The notes below the pieces were generated by a model, which did not search any database, had not been told where the DNA came from, and worked only from the letters and a program-made list of their open reading frames with translations. This document shows, one piece after another, positions 18,848-28,841 of a stretch of DNA of 64,000 nt. Position 1 is the first letter of the stretch. Each line of letters opens with the position of its first letter. The stretch spans positions 184,445 through 248,444 of the forward strand of contig JACNKX010000088.1 of the NCBI GenBank assembly GCA_014381825.1. The letters run 5' to 3'. The stretch comes from Planctomycetota bacterium (lineage in GTDB: Bacteria; Planctomycetota; Planctomycetia; Pirellulales; Pirellulaceae). Made by a program: the position numbers and the translations under genes.

Positions 18848-19579
18848 ATGCCCGACGATTCCCCCAAAGCTGAAGAACTCAATCGGCAGCTCTTGGCCAG
18901 CTACAACGAACTGGCCGAGTTAGCGGGGTCGCTTGCGCACGAGATCAAGAATCCTCTGTCCGTGATTCGTATGAACATGGATTTATTGGCGGAAGATCTT
19001 GCCGAACCGGAGACGCAAGGTGAACGACGAGCGGTTGGCAAAGTTAATCTCGTCCAGCAACAGTGTGTTCGGCTCGAGAATCTTCTCAATGACTTTCTGC
19101 GATTCGCTCGGCTCCGAAATTTGGATCTGCATGCCGGAAGCTTGAATGATCAAGTCGAGAGGGTCTTGGACCTGTTTGAGCCTCAAGCGAACCAGTTGGA
19201 AGTCGAGGTCATTCGCCTCGTGGATGCCGACTTGCCGAGCATCTTGCTTGAACCTCAAACGATGCAGGCGGCGCTAGTCAACCTTGTGAAGAACTCGCTC
19301 GAAGCGATGCCCGACGGCGGGACGCTGACAGTTCGAACGCGACTTACGCGTTTTGGTATCGCGCTCGACTTGATCGATACTGGCTGCGGCATGGACGAGA
19401 AGACGGCGATGAACATGTTTGACGCATTCTACTCGACAAAGAATGGTGGCTCCGGCCTCGGCTTGCCAACTGCTCGCAAGATCATCGAAGCACACGGAGG
19501 TCGCATCGACGTTCAAAGCGCCCTAAATCGTGGCACCAAGTTCACGTTGGAATTCCCGACGCCGAAGCGTATTGGGTAA
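18848..19579 (+). CDS. Soluble sensor histidine kinase (NtrB/AtoS-like)
   Basis: A 243-residue protein without membrane segments or a sensor domain. The H-box is ELAGSLAHEIKNPLSVIRMN, followed by NLVKNSLEAMPDGG (N-box), DTGCGMDEKT (G1) and GGSGLGLPTARKIIEAHGG (G2). It is therefore a minimal kinase core, probably cytoplasmic and controlled through partner proteins. The natural partner is the sigma54-dependent regulator at 23811, but a 3.7-kb surface protein gene lies between them. Confidence 0.88.
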   Translation: MPDDSPKAEELNRQLLASYNELAELAGSLAHEIKNPLSVIRMNMDLLAEDLAEPETQGERRAVGKVNLVQQQCVRLENLLNDFLRFARLRNLDLHAGSLNDQVERVLDLFEPQANQLEVEVIRLVDADLPSILLEPQTMQAALVNLVKNSLEAMPDGGTLTVRTRLTRFGIALDLIDTGCGMDEKTAMNMFDAFYSTKNGGSGLGLPTARKIIEAHGGRIDVQSALNRGTKFTLEFPTPKRIG

Positions 19580-19643
19580 TTGCGAGTGCCGATTCAGCAA
19601 AAATTGTGACAGTGCTCGGCGAACACCACGAACACTTCATTGT

Positions 19644-19772
19644 CCCGAAGAGGTGTGAATAAATCGATATAAGTTGTTGGAGTCCACGCTTTAGCGCGTC
19701 TTTTAGCCTGTGGTGGCCTGCCTAATCAGGCTAAAGCCTGGACTCCAGCAATTTATTCACAGCCTCGAAGGG
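19644..19772. repeat. Long palindromic intergenic element
   Basis: The arms at 19674-19695 and 19730-19751 are near-perfect reverse complements (20 of 22), and the pairing continues outward through GTGAATAAA and TTTATTCAC. The whole folds as a roughly 130-base hairpin with an internal loop. Such elements are common between planctomycete genes. It sits between the histidine kinase and the surface protein gene. Confidence 0.75.
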
Positions 19773-19987
19773 ATCCTAACCGCTGCGCGGTTGGCTGCAG
19801 TTCATGGGTGTGTTCACCGAGGAGAGCAGAAACTGTAGGGTGTGGCGAGTCTGCACATTCATTGTACTTCACCCTCGGTCTAGGTATCCTGGGCGTAGAG
19901 CATCGCACTCCGTTGGTTCACGGATAGGTACCGTCTTCGTAGTGCTTTGTCTCCCAACATCCCAATCAATCACGGGCAGTCCAGTAG

Positions 19988-22900
19988 ATGCTCCGCAATC
20001 TCATGAAGCGGTTGACCAAGCGGCACTTCGGCCCACGCCGCAAGCGAGCCCGCAACTCGGCTTTTCACTATGGTCGGCTTGGAGGTTTACAACTTGAACT
20101 GCTCGAAGAACGAGCGCTCTTAGCGGCCCTCACCGTCGACATCGCGGAAGCTTCGATCAGCGAAAACGGAGGCGTGGCGAGCGCGATCGTTTCGCGAGAT
20201 GCGGGAAGCAACGGCGACCTCGTCGTCAATCTGACCAGCAGCAACACGGACGAAGCAACCGTTCCGTTAACGGCCACAATCCCCGATGGTCAGGATTCGG
20301 CATCCTTCACCATCACAGGCGTCGACGAACAGATCGTTGATTTGGCGAAGACAATCACCATCTCAGCCAGCGCCGACACCTTCGATCACGGCAGCGACAC
20401 GATCGACGTCACCAACGACGACAGCGCAACGCTCAGCGTTGGGGACGCCACGGTGGTCGAAGGTGACGAAGGCACAGCGGTGTTGAGCTTTCCAGTCACA
20501 TTAAATTCGCCCGTCGATGTTGATGTTTCGGTGGACTACACGACGCAAGACGGCTCGGCAAGCGCGGCCGATGATGATTACGTCGCCGTGACAACTCCTG
20601 CTACACTCACGATCAAAGCCGGCGACACGTCGGGGATCATCAACATCACGGTCAACGCTGACACGACCGTCGAGCGGGACGAGACGGTGAACCTGTTGTT
20701 GAGCAACCTGCAAGCCGGACGCCGCAATCTCTCGCTTGGATTAAATTGGGCGCAACTCGGCCCGGCCATTGAAGGTAACCGGCCGATCTCATTCGCCGGG
20801 AACTCCGTGTCGATTAGTGATGACGGCAACACGGTGGTGATCGGTTCGGGCAACAATCGTGTGCGAGTGTACCGGCTTGACGGAACTGATTGGATTCTGA
20901 ATGGGCAAGACGTCGACGGAGTGGAGGATGGCCGCGCCGGAGTTTCCTTGTCGCTCAGTGGCGATGGCAACACACTCGCGATCGGCTCAGACGGGACGGG
21001 GGACTTTTCCGGTCGGGTCCGAATTTACCGTTTCGATGGCGTAAACTGGACGCAACTCGGTCAGAGCTTAAACGGCGAATCCGCAAACGATGGTTTCGGC
21101 GGATCTGTTTCGCTCAGCGACGACGGCGATACAGTTGCAATCGGAGCACCTAGTGATGGCACCGACTCTGGCCAAGTCACCGTATACCGCTTTGTCGGCA
21201 TTGGTTGGATTCAACTTGGTCAGGACATCGACGGCGAGTTCACGCAGGACTATTTCGGAGACGCTGTTTCGCTGAGCGGTGACGGCAATACTCTGGTGGT
21301 CGGAGCGCTGACCAACGACGGAAACGGCAAGAGTTCCGGCCATGTCCGCGCGTACCGCTTCAATGGAATCAATTGGCTTCAGCTCGGCCAAGACATCGAC
21401 GGCGAAGACGCAGGCGACCGATCCGGCACCTCTGTTTCAGCAAGCTACGACGGTAGTACAGTTGTAATCGGAGCGCCTTTAAACGACGGTAATGGCAATG
21501 CCTCCGGCCACGCCCGCGTTTACCGCTTTGACGATGCAAATTGGATTCAGATTGGCGAGGACATCAATGGCGAAGCTGTGGGCAATCAATCCGGCTACTC
21601 GGTATCGCTGAGCCGGGACGGCAACACGGTGGTGATAGGAGCCTACCACAACGACGACAACGGCATCAACTCTGGCCAAGCCCGTGTATACCGATTTGTG
21701 AGCGGCGATTGGACTCAGTTCGGCCAGGATTTCGATGGTGAAACTGCGCGAGATCTATTCGGAAACTCAGTTTCGCTGAGCGGCAATGGCAACACGTTTG
21801 TCGTTGGCGCACCGTTGAGCGATGGAAACATCCATGGCCATTCGGGGCAGGCCCGCGTGTACCGGCTGCAACACCGGGCCACCGGTACGATTACGGACGA
21901 CGATTCACTGTTGGTCGAGTTCAGCCAGACAACGGGATTAGACGCAGAGTCATCGGGTGAGAACTTGCCGCAGCTTTGGGTGACGGGTTCGACCCAAGGA
22001 GTTGATGGCGTGAGGATCGATGTACCGGTGGTGGGTGGGACGGCGACCGGAGACGGTGTCGATTACACCGGCCCGATTACGATGGCAATTTTCGCCGGGA
22101 CCTACAATGCGACGTCCGTCGCTATCAGGCACTTGGTGATTGTGCCCGACATGCTCATCGAGGCGGACGAGACAATCGAGTTGGAGTTACTGCCCGGCAG
22201 CCAGTTTGCGGTGGGCGATGCCAATGGCGACGGTATCATCCAAGCGACGACGCTATATACGATCCAGGACGACGACTTGCAAAATGTCCGCACGGCCGTG
22301 GAGTTAGACAACGCGTCGATCCTGACCATCCGAGACTTTGTTCTCGACGGCAAGGACGATCAACTCGAACTGACTATTGTGGACGACAGGCTCGTCATCA
22401 CTGATAGAAACAACGCCCTCGGCAACTTTGGTGACAATACGACGGGCAACGAGGTAAGCGTACTGCTAACAGCGCTGCAAAGTATCGAGATCGATCTTGC
22501 GGCCGGAGACGATCAAGTATCGATCGATTTCAGCAATGCTCCACAAGACTTGAACTTGTCAGTGGCGATCAGGGGTGGTGATGGGCACGATACTCTCACG
22601 TTTTCCGGGCAGAACGTACTCGGTGCGGGCGAACTGAGAACGAATGACGAAGTTGAAGACATTTTTGTCAACGGTTCGATTGCCATGCAACGCGGCTCGA
22701 TTATGCTCAACGCGGCTCAGTCTCTTGAGATTAATGCCGATATCAACTTCGGATCGGGCTCGGTGGAGTTGATGGCCGGACGTGATATCTTTGGTAATTG
22801 CTCGTTGATCCAAGCTGGTGATGCCGACGTGCAGCTCATTTCCGGAACGGGAATCGGCAACGTGCGAGTCCAAACCACGGGCGATGTTTCGTTGAACAGT

Positions 22901-23707
22901 GGTAGCGGCGGAATTATTGGCTGTGCGGGCGAAATCTCCGTTCGCGCAGAAACACTTACACTCGTATCTGACTCGTCTGTTGGCAGCGCGCTGATGACGG
23001 GCGGGCAAATCACGAACGAAGCACCTCTGCTAACAAGCGTCGATGCCATCCAAGGTACCGTGGGCGGCTTGGGCATCTTTCTGGAGAACGATCGCCCATT
23101 GACCGATAACGTCGAACTGACTGGCGACGCGCCGATGGGCGTTCGTCGCGTCTGCGATCCCACAACGTGCAAGGGTTCCGAAGGCGAGGGCTCGCCGCTG
23201 CACAACGCTGCCAATCAGCTCGACGTAAACAACGATGGTTTGGTGTCGCCGATCGATGCCTTGGCCGTTGTCAACTATCTCAACTCTACGGGCACGGGCG
23301 CGATGGCCGAAGCTCCTAGCGACGATCTGCCTCCTGTCCCTCTCGGCGAGAGGGACCTACATTTCTTGTACGTGGATGTGAACGGCGATCGATCGGCCTC
23401 GGCGCTGGATGCCTTGATCATCATCAATTACCTCAATCGACGCACCGTGGTGCAACCGGAAGGCGAGTCGGCGCGCACCAGCCCCGCTGCGAACCACGAT
23501 TCTGAACAGTATGAACTGGCTGAGTCCGCAGCTTTGGTGCGCACGGTTCCGTTCCCGCCAACACCATCGTTTTTGCAAGCAACTTCCTCCCGACGCACGC
23601 GATCGATGCAGACTGCCTCGAAAGATGACGAGGTGGGCCGGCAGTGGGAAACGCTGCTCGACGAGCTCGCGGAGGATGCTACGGACGCTCTGCTCGCTCA
23701 GCGTTGA
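19988..23707 (+). CDS. Large secreted surface protein: LEPR-XLL-type signal, Calx-beta, seven-repeat propeller, dockerin
   Basis: A 1239-residue protein. The N-terminus has a basic region and ELLEERALLA, the planctomycete LEPR-XLL-type export motif. Residues about 50-140 and 143-248 are Calx-beta-like. About 250-630 hold seven repeats of 50-57 residues (W-Q-GQDIDGE...GNSVSLS-DGNTVVIGAP...GQARVYRF), an FG-GAP/integrin-like beta-propeller. The last Calx-beta strand, ATGTITDDD, appears only after the propeller, so the propeller seems inserted into that domain. Another Calx-beta-like domain follows, then a repetitive beta-rich region and a dockerin-like pair with EF-hand loops (DVNNDGLVSPIDAL, DVNGDRSASALDAL). 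The probable role is adhesion or carbohydrate binding outside the cell. Confidence 0.88.
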   Translation: MLRNLMKRLTKRHFGPRRKRARNSAFHYGRLGGLQLELLEERALLAALTVDIAEASISENGGVASAIVSRDAGSNGDLVVNLTSSNTDEATVPLTATIPDGQDSASFTITGVDEQIVDLAKTITISASADTFDHGSDTIDVTNDDSATLSVGDATVVEGDEGTAVLSFPVTLNSPVDVDVSVDYTTQDGSASAADDDYVAVTTPATLTIKAGDTSGIINITVNADTTVERDETVNLLLSNLQAGRRNLSLGLNWAQLGPAIEGNRPISFAGNSVSISDDGNTVVIGSGNNRVRVYRLDGTDWILNGQDVDGVEDGRAGVSLSLSGDGNTLAIGSDGTGDFSGRVRIYRFDGVNWTQLGQSLNGESANDGFGGSVSLSDDGDTVAIGAPSDGTDSGQVTVYRFVGIGWIQLGQDIDGEFTQDYFGDAVSLSGDGNTLVVGALTNDGNGKSSGHVRAYRFNGINWLQLGQDIDGEDAGDRSGTSVSASYDGSTVVIGAPLNDGNGNASGHARVYRFDDANWIQIGEDINGEAVGNQSGYSVSLSRDGNTVVIGAYHNDDNGINSGQARVYRFVSGDWTQFGQDFDGETARDLFGNSVSLSGNGNTFVVGAPLSDGNIHGHSGQARVYRLQHRATGTITDDDSLLVEFSQTTGLDAESSGENLPQLWVTGSTQGVDGVRIDVPVVGGTATGDGVDYTGPITMAIFAGTYNATSVAIRHLVIVPDMLIEADETIELELLPGSQFAVGDANGDGIIQATTLYTIQDDDLQNVRTAVELDNASILTIRDFVLDGKDDQLELTIVDDRLVITDRNNALGNFGDNTTGNEVSVLLTALQSIEIDLAAGDDQVSIDFSNAPQDLNLSVAIRGGDGHDTLTFSGQNVLGAGELRTNDEVEDIFVNGSIAMQRGSIMLNAAQSLEINADINFGSGSVELMAGRDIFGNCSLIQAGDADVQLISGTGIGNVRVQTTGDVSLNSGSGGIIGCAGEISVRAETLTLVSDSSVGSALMTGGQITNEAPLLTSVDAIQGTVGGLGIFLENDRPLTDNVELTGDAPMGVRRVCDPTTCKGSEGEGSPLHNAANQLDVNNDGLVSPIDALAVVNYLNSTGTGAMAEAPSDDLPPVPLGERDLHFLYVDVNGDRSASALDALIIINYLNRRTVVQPEGESARTSPAANHDSEQYELAESAALVRTVPFPPTPSFLQATSSRRTRSMQTASKDDEVGRQWETLLDELAEDATDALLAQR

Positions 23708-23810
23708 GTGACACGACAAACGATCGTAAGCCAGCGCCAAATCACGCCGTAGCGAGTCGAACGATTGCCGCGTCTAGCCGTCTCCCCAGGGATTCAGTAT
23801 CATCGCTGGC

Positions 23811-25211
23811 ATGGGCGATGCGAACGAAAAGGATGTCACTGCGACCCCCGACGATGTGCGGGTACTGATTGTCGATAACGACAAGGCGCTTGCGCATGCG
23901 ATGACCGAGAGCCTGGAGCGAGTCGGCTATCCTTGCACGACAGCATTTTCCGGCAAGGAAGGAGTCAAGGCCGTTGAGCAAGACACGTTTGATGTCATCT
24001 TCACTGATTTGGTGATGAGCGATGTCGACGGCATGGAAGTGCTGGCCCGCGCGAAGCAGGCCTTACCTGATAGCGAAGTCATTGTTGTCACGGGCCATGC
24101 TTCAGTGCCGACCGCGGTCCAAGCCATGCAGCGAGGAGCGTTCAACTTTCTTGAGAAGCCAGTCACGCCTGACAAGCTGCGCGCGGTCGCGGAAAAAGCC
24201 GTTGACAAAGTACGGCTCAGGCGGCAGAACGTCGAGTTGTCGCAAAGGCTGGACGAGAAGTTCGGTTTCGAAGGCATCATCTTCACCAGCAAGAAAATGC
24301 AGGCGATGATCGATCGGCTGAAGCGAGTCGCTCCGACAGACGCGACCGTTTTGATCACGGGCGAGAACGGTACCGGGAAAGACTTAGTTGCCCAAGCGAT
24401 TCACCAAAACAGTCCTCGCAAGAGCAAGCGATTTGTCGCCCTTAACGCTGGGGCCGTGGCGGAGAACCTGGTCGAAAGCGAACTGTTCGGGCATGTCAAA
24501 GGTGCCTTCACCGATGCGGTGACAGATCGTGAGGGAGCTTTTGAATATGCCAATGGTGGGACGCTGTTTCTCGATGAAATCGGCGACATGCCCGCTGCCA
24601 CGCAGATCAAGCTGCTGCGCGTACTCGAGGATCACACGATCACTCGTGTCGGCGACAATAAGCCGATCAAAGTGAACGTACGCGTCATTTCAGCGACGAA
24701 CCGCGAGCTCGAGAAAGCAATCGAAGGCGGCTCTTTTCGTGAAGACCTTTATTACCGTCTGAAAGTTGTTACGGTGCAGATGCCCGCGTTGCGTGATCGC
24801 CGCGAGGATATCGTACCGCTGACGGATCACTTCCGAAAACTCGTTGCGAAGCAGCATGCCAAGGCCGTGAAGAGTGTGTCGCCCGCCGTGACGCGAAAGC
24901 TGATGGCGTACGATTGGCCTGGGAACGTGCGACAACTCCGCAACGCCGTCGAGTCGATGGTTATCTATGACGACGATGGCATGCTGGATGTTGACGATTT
25001 GCCGATGGAGTTTGCCGACCTCGAAGAATTGGCCCCGGTCGCGGGAGAAGGCCCGACGCAACTCATTGGTCAGCCGATGGATGCGTTTGAGAAGTATGCG
25101 ATCGAGCAGACGCTGCAACTAACGAGCGGTAACCGCGAAGAGGCCGCGAAGATCCTCGAGATTGGGGCTCGGACGTTGTACCGTAAGCTCGATAAATATG
25201 AACTGGGATAG
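23811..25211 (+). CDS. Sigma54-dependent response regulator (NtrC family)
   Basis: A 466-residue protein with a receiver domain (phosphorylation Asp in [13 protein letters not shown], Lys in [11 protein letters not shown]), a central AAA+ domain (Walker A GENGTGKD, sigma54-contact loop GAFTDA, Walker [12 protein letters not shown]) and a Fis-type helix-turn-helix at the end ([20 protein letters not shown]). It activates transcription by sigma54 RNA polymerase when phosphorylated. The likely kinase is at 18848-19579. mutL starts 11 bases after the stop and is probably cotranscribed. Confidence 0.95.
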   Translation: MGDANEKDVTATPDDVRVLIVDNDKALAHAMTESLERVGYPCTTAFSGKEGVKAVEQDTFDVIFTDLVMSDVDGMEVLARAKQALPDSEVIVVTGHASVPTAVQAMQRGAFNFLEKPVTPDKLRAVAEKAVDKVRLRRQNVELSQRLDEKFGFEGIIFTSKKMQAMIDRLKRVAPTDATVLITGENGTGKDLVAQAIHQNSPRKSKRFVALNAGAVAENLVESELFGHVKGAFTDAVTDREGAFEYANGGTLFLDEIGDMPAATQIKLLRVLEDHTITRVGDNKPIKVNVRVISATNRELEKAIEGGSFREDLYYRLKVVTVQMPALRDRREDIVPLTDHFRKLVAKQHAKAVKSVSPAVTRKLMAYDWPGNVRQLRNAVESMVIYDDDGMLDVDDLPMEFADLEELAPVAGEGPTQLIGQPMDAFEKYAIEQTLQLTSGNREEAAKILEIGARTLYRKLDKYELG

Positions 25212-25222
25212 ACGTTTAAATC

Positions 25223-27151
25223 ATGCCCGACATTACCCAGCTGCCAACGAGCGTCATTAACAAGATCGCTGCCGGTGAAGTCATCGAGCGGCCGGCAAGT
25301 GTGATCAAGGAGTTGCTCGAAAACTCAGTCGATGCCGGCGCGACGCGAATCGATGTTTCCATCGAGAAGGGTGGTTCGGAGCTGATTCGAATCGCCGACG
25401 ATGGTTGTGGCATTGCGCCTGAACAATTGAAGTTGGCGGTTGCGAGTCACGCGACCAGTAAGATTCGCGACGCCGACGACTTGTTTCATGTTCGATCAAT
25501 GGGCTTTCGGGGCGAGGCGTTGGCTTCGATATCGGAAGTCAGTCACTTCGTATTGCGAAGCCGAACACATGACAGCTCTGCGGGTTCAGAGATGGAGGTG
25601 ACCGCCGGAACGATCGGTGACATTGCTCCGTGTGGTTGTCCAGTCGGGACGAGCATTGAAGTTCGCAATCTATTTTGCAGTACACCCGTTCGTCGCAAGT
25701 TTTTGCGTACGACGCAAACCGAGATGGGGCACATCAGCGAAGCCTTCACTCGAGTCGCACTGGCTCATCCCGAAACGCACTTCACGTTGAAGCACAACGA
25801 ACGCACGCTGTATGACTTGCCTGCTGACGACAACTGGCGAGAACGAATAGCGACATTCTTTGGTCGCGAGATTGGCGACGCGTTGATCTGGGTCGACAAT
25901 CGGGACGATGAGTCTTCCGTGCGGCTGAGCGGATACGTGGCGAATCCCACCCACAGCCGGTCGAACAATCGAATGCAGTATCTGTTTTTGAACCAACGCT
26001 TCATTCGGGATCGTTCACTCCAGCACGCGCTCGGCGAAGCTTACCGCGGGTTGCTGATGACGGGTCGATATCCGATCGCGTTCTTGCGGCTGGATATGCC
26101 CGCAGAAATGGTTGACGTGAATGTGCATCCCACAAAACTGGAGGTTCGCTTTCAGGATGGCGGCCGCGTCTACAGCCAGTTGCTCGGAACACTTCGCAAC
26201 AAATTCCTGACAAGCGATCTGACCGCGAAGGAATCTCTAGCAGCAGAAAAAACGAGCGACCAAGAGCCGGCGGTTGATCCGGCACGCGCACAGCAGCTCC
26301 GTCGCGAGATGACCGATTGGGCGAAGGGTGGAGAGAGTGGTCTGCGGCCAGCAGTCAGCGGTCAGCCAGCAAGTGAACCGTCGTCGCAGCAGCGCATGCC
26401 GCTTTCGTACGATCTTGTGATGGGGAAGTTGCCCGAGTTTCAACCGTTTGGCGATCGCCGCCTTGATTCGCAGGCGCTGCCGCCGCTGCGCGACGAGTCT
26501 GGTGGTCGCTCCGCCGCGATCGAAACTTCTGCCCGAACGGAAGAACTCGTTGCTTGTTCGGTGTCTCCAAACGAAAGTCGATCATCGACGGGGCTACAGC
26601 TGCACAATCGATACATTGTTACCGAGAATGAAACGGGCATGGTCGTGATCGACCAACACGCCCTTCACGAACGCGTCTTGTACGAGCAAATTCGCGAAAA
26701 GGTGCTGGCTGGGAAAATGGAATCGCAACGGTTGCTCGTTCCCGAGCCCGTCGCATTGACGGGGGATGAAGCGGGCGCCGCATTGGCCGTGAAGGACACG
26801 CTGGCAGAGATCGGGATCGAAATTGAACCGTTCGGTGGCGACACGGTCGTTATCTCGGCTTATCCCGCGATGTTGGCGAACATTAGTCCAGGAGAGGTCC
26901 TGCGGCAGGTCGTCGATATATTGTTGAGCGGCGAAAAGACACCCGACCGCCGCGACGTCTTGGACGAGTTACTGCACATGATTTCGTGCAAAGCCGCGAT
27001 CAAAGCTGGTGATCGGCTTTCGGTTGAAGAAGTCGACGCGTTGCTCGAACAGCGGCATCTGTTCCACGACACCCATCACTGCCCGCACGGTCGTCCAACC
27101 GCTTTGGTGTTCACTCGCGAAGAGTTGGATAAACGCTTCAAGCGTACCTGA
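25223..27151 (+). CDS. mutL: DNA mismatch repair protein MutL with endonuclease motif
   Basis: A 642-residue protein. The N-terminal GHKL ATPase is clear: IAAGEVIERPASVIKELLEN, DDGCGI, TSKI and MGFRGEALASISEV. A variable linker (about 335-455) leads to the C-terminal dimerisation domain. The latter contains DQHALHERVLYE, which fits the metal-binding nuclease motif DQHA(X)2E(X)4E, plus SCKAAIKAG and CPHGRPT, so this MutL should nick DNA itself, as in bacteria lacking MutH. The linker is rich in Ser, Arg and Gln. It follows the sigma54 regulator by 11 bases. Confidence 0.96.
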   Translation: MPDITQLPTSVINKIAAGEVIERPASVIKELLENSVDAGATRIDVSIEKGGSELIRIADDGCGIAPEQLKLAVASHATSKIRDADDLFHVRSMGFRGEALASISEVSHFVLRSRTHDSSAGSEMEVTAGTIGDIAPCGCPVGTSIEVRNLFCSTPVRRKFLRTTQTEMGHISEAFTRVALAHPETHFTLKHNERTLYDLPADDNWRERIATFFGREIGDALIWVDNRDDESSVRLSGYVANPTHSRSNNRMQYLFLNQRFIRDRSLQHALGEAYRGLLMTGRYPIAFLRLDMPAEMVDVNVHPTKLEVRFQDGGRVYSQLLGTLRNKFLTSDLTAKESLAAEKTSDQEPAVDPARAQQLRREMTDWAKGGESGLRPAVSGQPASEPSSQQRMPLSYDLVMGKLPEFQPFGDRRLDSQALPPLRDESGGRSAAIETSARTEELVACSVSPNESRSSTGLQLHNRYIVTENETGMVVIDQHALHERVLYEQIREKVLAGKMESQRLLVPEPVALTGDEAGAALAVKDTLAEIGIEIEPFGGDTVVISAYPAMLANISPGEVLRQVVDILLSGEKTPDRRDVLDELLHMISCKAAIKAGDRLSVEEVDALLEQRHLFHDTHHCPHGRPTALVFTREELDKRFKRT

Positions 27152-27253
27152 CCGATTGATTCGCGGCTCTGCCGATGTCAAAATGGGTCGTGACTTGTCA
27201 TTGGGCATTGCGTCGCCCTGTTTTCTCCTCCACCCTCTTCGATCTTTATCACC

Positions 27254-28753
27254 ATGATTGCAGTAAGTATTGGCCGTGGCCGGCACAAGATGATGATGGC
27301 CGAACATAAGCATCTCGCGGAACAAGGTGCGGAGCTCGTTGAACTGCGAGTTGATTACATCATGCGGGCTGTGAATCTTAAGAGGCTCGTCACGGAGCGA
27401 CCGTGTCCGGTGATTATCACTTGCCGTCGCGAGCAGGATGGCGGGAAGTGGGAAAAAAGCGAGGAGGAGCGGTTAATGTTGCTCCGTTCAGCGATTGCGG
27501 AGGGCGTCGACTACGTTGATCTCGAAGAAGACGTCGCTAGTTCGATTCCACGATTCGGGAAGACGAAACGGATCGTCAGCTACCATAACTTTCACGAGAC
27601 GCCGAAAGACATTCGCGAGATTCACGAGCGATTGAAGGAGCTTGACCCCGATATCATCAAGCTCGCGACGATGGCTCACAATCCTCGTGACAACGTGCGA
27701 ATGCTGGAGTTGGTCGCTGAAAGCGAAACGCCCACCGTCGCGTTCTGTATGGGCGATATGGGAACACCGTCGCGCATCCTTGCTGCGCGTTTTGGAGCGC
27801 CGTTCACTTATGCGACGTTTCATCAGGAGCGGACTTTGGCACCCGGGCAATTGAGCTTCCAACAGATGCGAGATGTCTACCACTACGACGAGATCACACC
27901 AAACACGGAAGTCTACGGAGTGATCGCCGACCCGATTGGTCATAGCATGAGTCCGGCCGTCCACAACGCTGCCTTCCGGCATTTAGAGATGGACAAGGTC
28001 TACGTTCCGATTCGTGTTCCTCGCGAAGACCTTACTGATTTCATGTCGTACTGCCGAGGGTTCGGGCTGCGTGGCTTGAGTGTCACGATTCCGCACAAGG
28101 AGGCGATTCTCGATCACGTCGACAGCACAGACCGCGCGGTGGATCACATCGGCGCGGCGAACACGGTCGTGATGGATGGATTCGACAAGATGGCTTACAA
28201 CACGGATTTTCGTGCGGCACTCGATTCGATCGACGCCACGCTCGGACGAGGAGGCAGCGTTGATGTCTTAGCGGGTCGAGCGGCTGTCGTGTTGGGCGCT
28301 GGTGGCGTGGCGAAAGCCATCGTGCACGCGTTGAAATTGCGCAACGTCGACGTGACAATCGCTTCAAGGACCCTCGCAAAGTCGGAAGATTTAGCGAAGA
28401 AGTTCAATTGCAAGGCCACCGAATGGAAGAATCGCCACAACGTCAAATGCGATATGGTAATCAACTGCACTCCAATCGGCATGCACCCGCATGTGAACGA
28501 AACACCGTTCGACGGTAAGCATCTTCGTCGTTCTACGATCGTATTCGACACGGTTTACAACCCTGAACGAACGCTGCTGATCAAACAAGCGCGCGACATC
28601 AACGCCGCTGTCGTGACCGGAGTGGACATGTTCGTTCGGCAAGCAGCGCTGCAGTTCAAGCTCTTTACAGAAGTCGACGCGCCAGAGGAAGTCATGCGCG
28701 AAGCGATCAAAAAGACAACCGGAGCGGTCAAGGCAGTGCAGGCTGAGGACTGA
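27254..28753 (+). CDS. aroDE: Bifunctional 3-dehydroquinate dehydratase / shikimate dehydrogenase
   Basis: A 499-residue fusion of two steps of the shikimate pathway. Residues 1-215 are a type I dehydroquinate dehydratase (ELVELRVDY, general-acid region SYHNFHET, Schiff-base Lys in IIKLATMA). Residues about 222-495 are shikimate dehydrogenase: GHSMSPAVHN binds shikimate, the catalytic Lys is in VTIPHKE, NTDF follows, and VLGAGGVAKA binds NADP. This order is the one known from plants and some bacteria. aroK follows after a palindromic element, so two pathway genes are linked here. Confidence 0.95.
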   Translation: MIAVSIGRGRHKMMMAEHKHLAEQGAELVELRVDYIMRAVNLKRLVTERPCPVIITCRREQDGGKWEKSEEERLMLLRSAIAEGVDYVDLEEDVASSIPRFGKTKRIVSYHNFHETPKDIREIHERLKELDPDIIKLATMAHNPRDNVRMLELVAESETPTVAFCMGDMGTPSRILAARFGAPFTYATFHQERTLAPGQLSFQQMRDVYHYDEITPNTEVYGVIADPIGHSMSPAVHNAAFRHLEMDKVYVPIRVPREDLTDFMSYCRGFGLRGLSVTIPHKEAILDHVDSTDRAVDHIGAANTVVMDGFDKMAYNTDFRAALDSIDATLGRGGSVDVLAGRAAVVLGAGGVAKAIVHALKLRNVDVTIASRTLAKSEDLAKKFNCKATEWKNRHNVKCDMVINCTPIGMHPHVNETPFDGKHLRRSTIVFDTVYNPERTLLIKQARDINAAVVTGVDMFVRQAALQFKLFTEVDAPEEVMREAIKKTTGAVKAVQAED

Positions 28754-28757
28754 TCGC

Positions 28758-28828
28758 CGTCGCCACGCGTCCGTAGGATGGAGTTGTACTCCGTCCATCC
28801 TAGTGCCGGAGTACAACTCCGACCTACG
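28758..28828. repeat. Palindromic intergenic element (type GTAGGATGG)
   Basis: Arms at 28772-28793 and 28807-28828 are reverse complements with two mismatches in 22. A 26-base copy of the left arm region recurs at 37845-37870. The preceding 19 bases (28758-28776) recur with two changes at 36623-36641. It lies between aroDE and aroK. Confidence 0.8.
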
Positions 28829-28841
28829 AAGACAAGCAACC

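Noticed and set aside
19804..20097. A 97-codon frame overlapping the start of the surface protein gene
   Set aside because: It overlaps the well-supported LEERALLA N-terminus in another frame and has no recognisable feature.
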